DNA of 64,000 nt from Marinibium conchae (lineage in GTDB: Bacteria > Pseudomonadota > Gammaproteobacteria > Enterobacterales > Alteromonadaceae), in the NCBI RefSeq assembly GCF_015595035.1, contig NZ_JADNRN010000002.1, positions 450,647 through 514,646 of the forward strand. The letters are read 5' to 3'. The notes beneath the pieces are model-generated. The model was not told where the DNA came from. It saw nothing but the letters and a program-made list of their open reading frames with translations, and did no database searches. Position 1 is the stretch's first letter. Each line of letters begins with the position of its first letter. Below, piece after piece: positions 59,647 to 64,000 of this stretch. The position numbers and the translations under genes were made by a program.

Positions 59647-61608
59647 ATGAACAGGAAAATGCTTTCAGCATTTCTTTGTATTTTTGTTTTATTTTCTTCA
59701 TCAACTTACGCAAATGGCGTAAATCTGGCTGAAGGCCTTTCTAAACATTACACCTACCAAAACGCTTCGCTATCACCAGACGGCTCAAAATTGGCTGTGA
59801 ACATTGTGATGGGAGACCTCGCAAGCTTGGTAATATTAGATCTCAATACTTTCAAACAAGTTGGAACAGTCAAGTTCGCCGACCGATACGAGCCGGGTGA
59901 CTATTGGTGGGCTAACAACGAAAGGATTGTGATCAAAGTGGTCGCCAACTCTCTCGGCAGAGAACAAACCTCGTACCGTGGGGAGCTATATGCAGTTGAC
60001 TACAATGGTAAAAATGGACAAATGATCTATGGCTATCGGGCTGGGTTAGGGGCAACCGGAACGCGTCTTAATCGAAAGTCTAATACGCGGGGTTGGGCCG
60101 AGTTCATCGACATCTTACCTGAAGACCCTAAACATATCCTAATATCGTCCACGGGCATGTCTATAGACGGTAGTAAGAAGCCCACTATTCACCGTTTAAA
60201 CGTTTATAATGGAAAGCTGTCTAACCCGTATATGCGCTCTCCTGTTCCTAACGCAGACTTTGTTACCGATCAACAAGGCGAAGTAAAAGTACTCATTGGG
60301 GCGGGGGATGAAGGCTATTCTGAGGTGTATCTTCGTGACGATGAAGCCGATAGTTGGACGCAGTTAAAGAATGACTTACTAGGGCAAAGCTTTTATCCGC
60401 TATTCATAGACGATAGTGGCGAGCATTTATACGTTCTCGATGAGGGTGACGGTGATAAAAATGGTCTGTATAAGCTAAATCTTAAGACACTTGAAACACA
60501 ACACATATTTACTGATGAGACCGTAGATATCACAAACGTTACCTTTAGTTCAGACGGCAGAAGTGCCTACGCAGTGCGTCTGGATACTGGCCGCCCTGAA
60601 TATGTCATGTTTGGTGACAAGAGTGATGAAGCTAAATTATATCGCCAGTTTTTGGAAACTTTCCCAGGTAATGCGGTGTCTCTGCTGAGTAAAAGTGAAG
60701 ATGGCAATAAGTGGGTAGTGTACGTTAATAGCGATATATCGCCAGGCACTTATTACCTTTACGACAAAAAACAAGGTCAAATGCAGTCTTTGTTTAGAAA
60801 CATGGAACATATTCCACAAGAGCGTTTATCTGAATCCACACCGATAAAATACACTGCTAGTGACGGTAAGGTCATTCATGGATTTCTCACTCATCCTGTA
60901 GGATTAAAAGCCAACGCTGACGCGCCACTCGTTGTCTTAGTTCACGGTGGTCCGCATGGTGTACGGGACTACTGGTTGTTTGACCGTGACACACAATATC
61001 TCGCGTCACAGGGCTATGCCGTATTGAGAGTCAATTTCCGAGGTTCGGGCGGCTACGGGGATAAACATTTGTATTCCGGCTACAAGCATTGGGGAGACCT
61101 AATTCAGCAAGACATCATAGATGGCGTTTTGTGGGCGCAGCAGCAAAAAGGCATACACAAAGATAAAGTCTGTATCATGGGCGCAAGTTTTGGGGCTTAC
61201 TCAGCGCTGATGTCGGCAACGATAGAGCCTGAACTATTTTCTTGTGTAATAGCCAACGCTGGCGTTTATGACCTCACTCTAATGTATGACGAAGGGGATA
61301 TTCCTCGAATGCTCTATGGTAAGAACCGGCTGCGTGAGTACGTTGGTGAAGATCCAGAAGTACTAAAGGCTTTTTCGCCAATAAATCATATCGACAAATT
61401 ACAAGCTCCCATCCTAATCGGGCACGGCAAGAAAGATGAAAGAACGCCCTTTATTCATGCTGAACGTTTGCGAGAAGAGCTAGAAAAGCGTAATAAGCCT
61501 TTTGAGTGGTTTGTAAGAAGCACAGAGAGCCACGGTTTCTTCGACGAAAAAAATAGGCAGGAGTGGTATGAAGAACTAGGGCTCTTTTTAGAGACTCACC
61601 TAGACTAA
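59647..61608 (+). CDS. Exported S9-family peptidase (acylaminoacyl/dipeptidyl-peptidase type)
   Basis: 653 residues with a signal peptide (about 1-22, ending TYANG). The N-terminal two thirds form the beta-propeller (repeated LSPDGSKLAVN- and FSSDGRSAYAVR-type blades); the alpha/beta-hydrolase part starts near residue 400 with VVLVHGGPHGVRDYW. The catalytic triad is Ser514 (GASFGAYS), Asp597 (GKKDERTP) and His629 (STESHGF). It would trim peptides in the periplasm or outside the cell. It is a single gene between two terminators. Confidence 0.9.
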   Translation: MNRKMLSAFLCIFVLFSSSTYANGVNLAEGLSKHYTYQNASLSPDGSKLAVNIVMGDLASLVILDLNTFKQVGTVKFADRYEPGDYWWANNERIVIKVVANSLGREQTSYRGELYAVDYNGKNGQMIYGYRAGLGATGTRLNRKSNTRGWAEFIDILPEDPKHILISSTGMSIDGSKKPTIHRLNVYNGKLSNPYMRSPVPNADFVTDQQGEVKVLIGAGDEGYSEVYLRDDEADSWTQLKNDLLGQSFYPLFIDDSGEHLYVLDEGDGDKNGLYKLNLKTLETQHIFTDETVDITNVTFSSDGRSAYAVRLDTGRPEYVMFGDKSDEAKLYRQFLETFPGNAVSLLSKSEDGNKWVVYVNSDISPGTYYLYDKKQGQMQSLFRNMEHIPQERLSESTPIKYTASDGKVIHGFLTHPVGLKANADAPLVVLVHGGPHGVRDYWLFDRDTQYLASQGYAVLRVNFRGSGGYGDKHLYSGYKHWGDLIQQDIIDGVLWAQQQKGIHKDKVCIMGASFGAYSALMSATIEPELFSCVIANAGVYDLTLMYDEGDIPRMLYGKNRLREYVGEDPEVLKAFSPINHIDKLQAPILIGHGKKDERTPFIHAERLREELEKRNKPFEWFVRSTESHGFFDEKNRQEWYEELGLFLETHLD

Positions 61609-61637
61609 GCTAGCGTAACTGACTTAATGCATCGGAG

Positions 61638-61663
61638 TAGGCGATATTCAGCTATATCGCCTA
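61638..61663. terminator. Bidirectional terminator-like hairpin
   Basis: Perfect 10-bp arms TAGGCGATAT and ATATCGCCTA with a 6-base loop, between the convergent S9 peptidase and GspC-like genes. An AT-rich tail follows on the plus strand. Confidence 0.6.
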
Positions 61664-61669
61664 TTATTA

Positions 61670-62473
61670 TCAAAGCTTCAAAGCTTCGTGAGGAATGTCC
61701 AAATAGAGCGTAATTAACTGTCCGGCTCTATTTACTTTAAAGATAAGCGTCTGTGCGTTTCTTATCTCTTGTTGCATATCGTTAAATGCATCCTCGTCGT
61801 CTACACTGAAGCCATTGACCTCCAAAAGCACATCACCTTCTTTAAATTTCGCCGATCTAAATAGAGAGGGATTTGCTCCCGGAATAATTACTTTGCCGCC
61901 GTCGTTGAAATGATTGGGCAGAAGTTGCACTATATGCTCTATCTGACGTGGACGCGAACCTATTTCTTCAGCCGTCATCGATGAAAATATTTCTTTCAAT
62001 TGCTGCTCTTCCAGTGTATTACTTCCCTGCAGTTCAAGCTCAAAGTCACGTGATTCGTATTCTATTAACACTTTATTGCGCTCAATTTTTTTTACAAAAA
62101 CATCGAGCTCCGCTATATTTTCGTCTTCTTTGAAACTCCCTAGCTTTCCATCTACTTCAATTTCGGTGTAGCGTTGACTCGCAGTGTTACTAAACAAGAT
62201 GCCCCGTAAGATAAGGTTGGCAGGTAAGTCGTTGAGCTCTGTAGATAATGTTTGACTCTCTCGCGTTTCAGGGCTTTCAATATAGCTAGCAACTTGATCA
62301 TTAGAGCTTTGTGCTGAAAATGAAGACCGTTGCTTTTGATTATCCTCAAGGCCTGTACTTCTTTGCTCAAGAGGCGTTTGCTTATCATCAAAACCCGCAT
62401 AATATAAGGACATACTAACGACAATTATCATTAAGATAGTGGCTACTGCAATTGTGGCTACAAATTTATTCAT
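61670..62473 (-). CDS. Orphan GspC-like protein (membrane anchor, HR domain, PDZ)
   Basis: 267 residues. One N-terminal membrane helix (about 6-27), a disordered linker, then a GspC homology region (about 85-150; LILRGILFSNTASQRYTEIE) and a PDZ-like domain (about 190-265; FKEGDVLLEVNGFSVDDEDA). The layout is that of type II secretion protein C, which links the inner-membrane platform to the secretin and may select substrates. No other gsp gene is nearby. SD GGAGG precedes the ATG. It diverges from the subtilase gene. Confidence 0.78.
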   Translation of the reverse strand: MNKFVATIAVATILMIIVVSMSLYYAGFDDKQTPLEQRSTGLEDNQKQRSSFSAQSSNDQVASYIESPETRESQTLSTELNDLPANLILRGILFSNTASQRYTEIEVDGKLGSFKEDENIAELDVFVKKIERNKVLIEYESRDFELELQGSNTLEEQQLKEIFSSMTAEEIGSRPRQIEHIVQLLPNHFNDGGKVIIPGANPSLFRSAKFKEGDVLLEVNGFSVDDEDAFNDMQQEIRNAQTLIFKVNRAGQLITLYLDIPHEALKL

Positions 62474-62707
62474 TGCTCCTCCCTTTCACTGCATTGTAAT
62501 CAACTGAGCTTACTTCTCCAAGATAGATTTGAATCGCTTTTCTCTTGGGCTAAAAACACACAAAAAAACGATAAAAATAAGACTTAAAAAATGAATATTC
62601 TTATAAATTAACTCATATTTTAAGTTGAAAATTTAGTCATTTTTAGGTTTTTATATGTCTGATTTCGATAACGTCATTAAAAACAATGAGATAAAATATT
62701 TTTATTG

Positions 62708-62724
62708 TTGGCACGACTAATGCT
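62708..62724 (+). promoter_or_regulatory. Sigma-54 promoter of the subtilase gene
   Basis: TTGGCACGACTAATGCT matches the sigma-54 consensus YTGGCACGRNNNTTGCW at 13 of the 14 specified positions, with GG at -24 and GC at -12 correctly spaced. The predicted start is near 62735, about 32 bases before the ATG. An AT-rich stretch lies upstream, where IHF or an enhancer-binding activator could act. Confidence 0.8.
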
Positions 62725-62766
62725 TAGCCAGTTTGATTAATTTAACTTACGCATTCGGAGCGAATC

Positions 62767-64000
62767 ATGTCAGTAAGCAAGGCCGTAAAAACAATGATAG
62801 TTGCATCAATAGCTATAGCGGGCCTAAGCGTTGCATTAATGTCAGCAACGCCTGATAACCTTTTTGAAGGTGATAAGCCTCATGCAATGTCAAAAAGCAA
62901 AGCCGAGCAACCTAAGTCTTATATTGTTCAGGGGAAAAAAGCTGAAACACTTAAGACCGCGGTAACCAGTGTCGGTGGCAGTGTGTCACGAGAGTTTCCA
63001 ATTATCAATGCGGTAAGTGCGGTATTGACGCCATCCCAAGCAGAAGTGATATCAAAGCTCGACGATATAAGAATTCAAGATGATCGCTCTGTAGCTACAA
63101 TGAGTAACGGTAATACCAACAAAAAATTTGTCATCGACAATTATATAGCGACGCAAACAGATGCGGATAAATTACACGATTTAGGTATAACAGGCCTAGG
63201 TGTTACCGTTGCGGTGCTCGATAGTGGTGTAAGTATGGCAGGTCAGCACAGTATAAACTTGCTAGTTGATTCAGAGGGTTACTGGCGAGTTCCAGCGAAG
63301 TATGATGCTATCAAAAGTAGAAAAACTTGGTGGTTGAACGACGATAAAAACGGACATGGCTCACACGTTTCAGGCATTATCGCAAGCAGCTTGAAATCAG
63401 AAAATGGCAAATACAACGGCATCGCTCCCGACGTATATTTACTATCTGTAAAAGCTTTCGATCGAAATGGTCAAAGTAGTTATTCAAAAGTACTTGACGG
63501 TTTAAACTGGATCTATCACAACCGCGCCCGCTACCGAATAAAGGTACTCAATTTGTCATTAGGGGCTGAGGTACAATCTAACTATTGGGATGATCCAATC
63601 AACCAAGCGATTATGCGCTTGTGGGACGCGGGTATTGTCGTAGTGACCTCTGCTGGTAACAGCGGACATAAAGACATGGGAATTACAGTACCGGGTAACA
63701 ACCCTTATATTATCACTGTTGGTGCGATTACCGACAGCTATACTCCGTTTGATTTCAGCGATGATCGTGTAACAACATTTTCATCAACTGGCCCTACTGT
63801 AGAGGGTTTCGTTAAGCCAGAAGTTGTGGCTTATGGCGGTCACGTATCAGCGAAGGTAGACAAACGCTTTGCGACGGGTAACTTCTTCGAAAGTGCGACG
63901 GGTATTGAATATCAAGAGATTTCAGGCACTTCACAGGCTTCAGCCGTTGTATCTGGTATCGCAGCCTTGATGTTACAGTACAATCCCTACTTAAGCCCAG
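62767..64000 (+). CDS. Subtilisin-family (S8) secreted serine protease, 3' end beyond window
   Basis: 411 codons are visible and the frame is still open at the window edge. A signal peptide (about 1-28) is followed by an inhibitor I9-type propeptide (about 45-105; SYIVQGKKAETLKTAVTSVG) and the S8 catalytic domain. Triad: Asp152 (VAVLDSGV), His197 (NGHGSHVSG), Ser389 (SGTSQASAVVSG); oxyanion Asn298 (SAGNSG). It should be an exported endopeptidase, possibly passed to a type II secretion system. GGAG lies six bases before the ATG. Confidence 0.92.
   Translation, partial: MSVSKAVKTMIVASIAIAGLSVALMSATPDNLFEGDKPHAMSKSKAEQPKSYIVQGKKAETLKTAVTSVGGSVSREFPIINAVSAVLTPSQAEVISKLDDIRIQDDRSVATMSNGNTNKKFVIDNYIATQTDADKLHDLGITGLGVTVAVLDSGVSMAGQHSINLLVDSEGYWRVPAKYDAIKSRKTWWLNDDKNGHGSHVSGIIASSLKSENGKYNGIAPDVYLLSVKAFDRNGQSSYSKVLDGLNWIYHNRARYRIKVLNLSLGAEVQSNYWDDPINQAIMRLWDAGIVVVTSAGNSGHKDMGITVPGNNPYIITVGAITDSYTPFDFSDDRVTTFSSTGPTVEGFVKPEVVAYGGHVSAKVDKRFATGNFFESATGIEYQEISGTSQASAVVSGIAALMLQYNPYLSP

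Overview
The window is a continuous stretch of chromosome from a marine-type gammaproteobacterium, most like the Alteromonadales. The grounds are the full MSHA pilus cluster placed between uvrA/ssb and mreBCD, the order mreB-mreC-mreD-maf-rng-yhdP-tldD, a YajR-type transporter, YebG under a LexA box, and the sequences of the S10-operon ribosomal proteins. I cannot name the genus. There are no rRNA or tRNA genes, CRISPR arrays, insertion sequences or phage genes; this is mostly core genome with a few accessory islands.

Layout: (1) Bases 1-5981 hold a hexuronate catabolism block: the 3' part of a fructuronate reductase (uxuB type), a convergent FadR-type GntR repressor, then a compact operon of 2-keto-3-deoxygluconate kinase and a three-part TRAP transporter. 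(2) At 5999-6087 there is a 19-bp tandem repeat ending in a palindrome. (3) Bases 6109-12385, minus strand, hold a Cys/Met-type PLP lyase, a periplasmic TonB-domain protein, a 2OG-Fe(II) oxygenase, a hotdog thioesterase and uvrA. (4) Bases 12573-18731 hold yajR, ssb, a GAF/PAS/GGDEF/EAL protein and, on the minus strand, yqhD. (5) Bases 19027-37842 hold the MSHA type IV pilus cluster (mshI to mshQ), tightly overlapping and all on the plus strand. (6) Bases 38023-47982 hold the cell-shape and envelope block mreBCD-maf-rng-yhdP-tldD. (7) Bases 47997-53910 are a mixed segment: a metallo-beta-lactamase-fold hydrolase, yebG with a LexA box, a HAD phosphatase, an unusual membrane-anchored receiver/AraC regulator, and a stand-alone GAF-containing GspE/PilB-type ATPase. 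(8) Bases 54264-59519 hold the S10 ribosomal operon (rpsJ to rpsQ), which ends at a strong terminator and is not followed by the spc operon. (9) Bases 59647-64000 hold a secreted S9 peptidase, an orphan GspC-like protein and the start of a subtilisin-family protease with a near-consensus sigma-54 promoter.

How the genes work together: the MSHA cluster encodes an inner-membrane platform (MshI, PilN-like protein, MshJ, MshG), an extension ATPase (MshE) with a canonical c-di-GMP-binding MshEN domain, a secretin (MshL) with accessory MshK/M/N, the major pilin MshA, minor pilins MshB/C/D/O/P and the large LamG-containing surface protein MshQ. A catalytically intact GGDEF-EAL protein next to the cluster could supply or remove the c-di-GMP that MshE senses. 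The points most worth a second look are the regulator whose receiver domain has Glu in place of the phospho-acceptor Asp, the orphan GAF-GspE ATPase, the perfect hairpin at the start of mshC, the S10 operon cut off from spc, and the sigma-54 promoter of the terminal protease beside a lone GspC-like gene.
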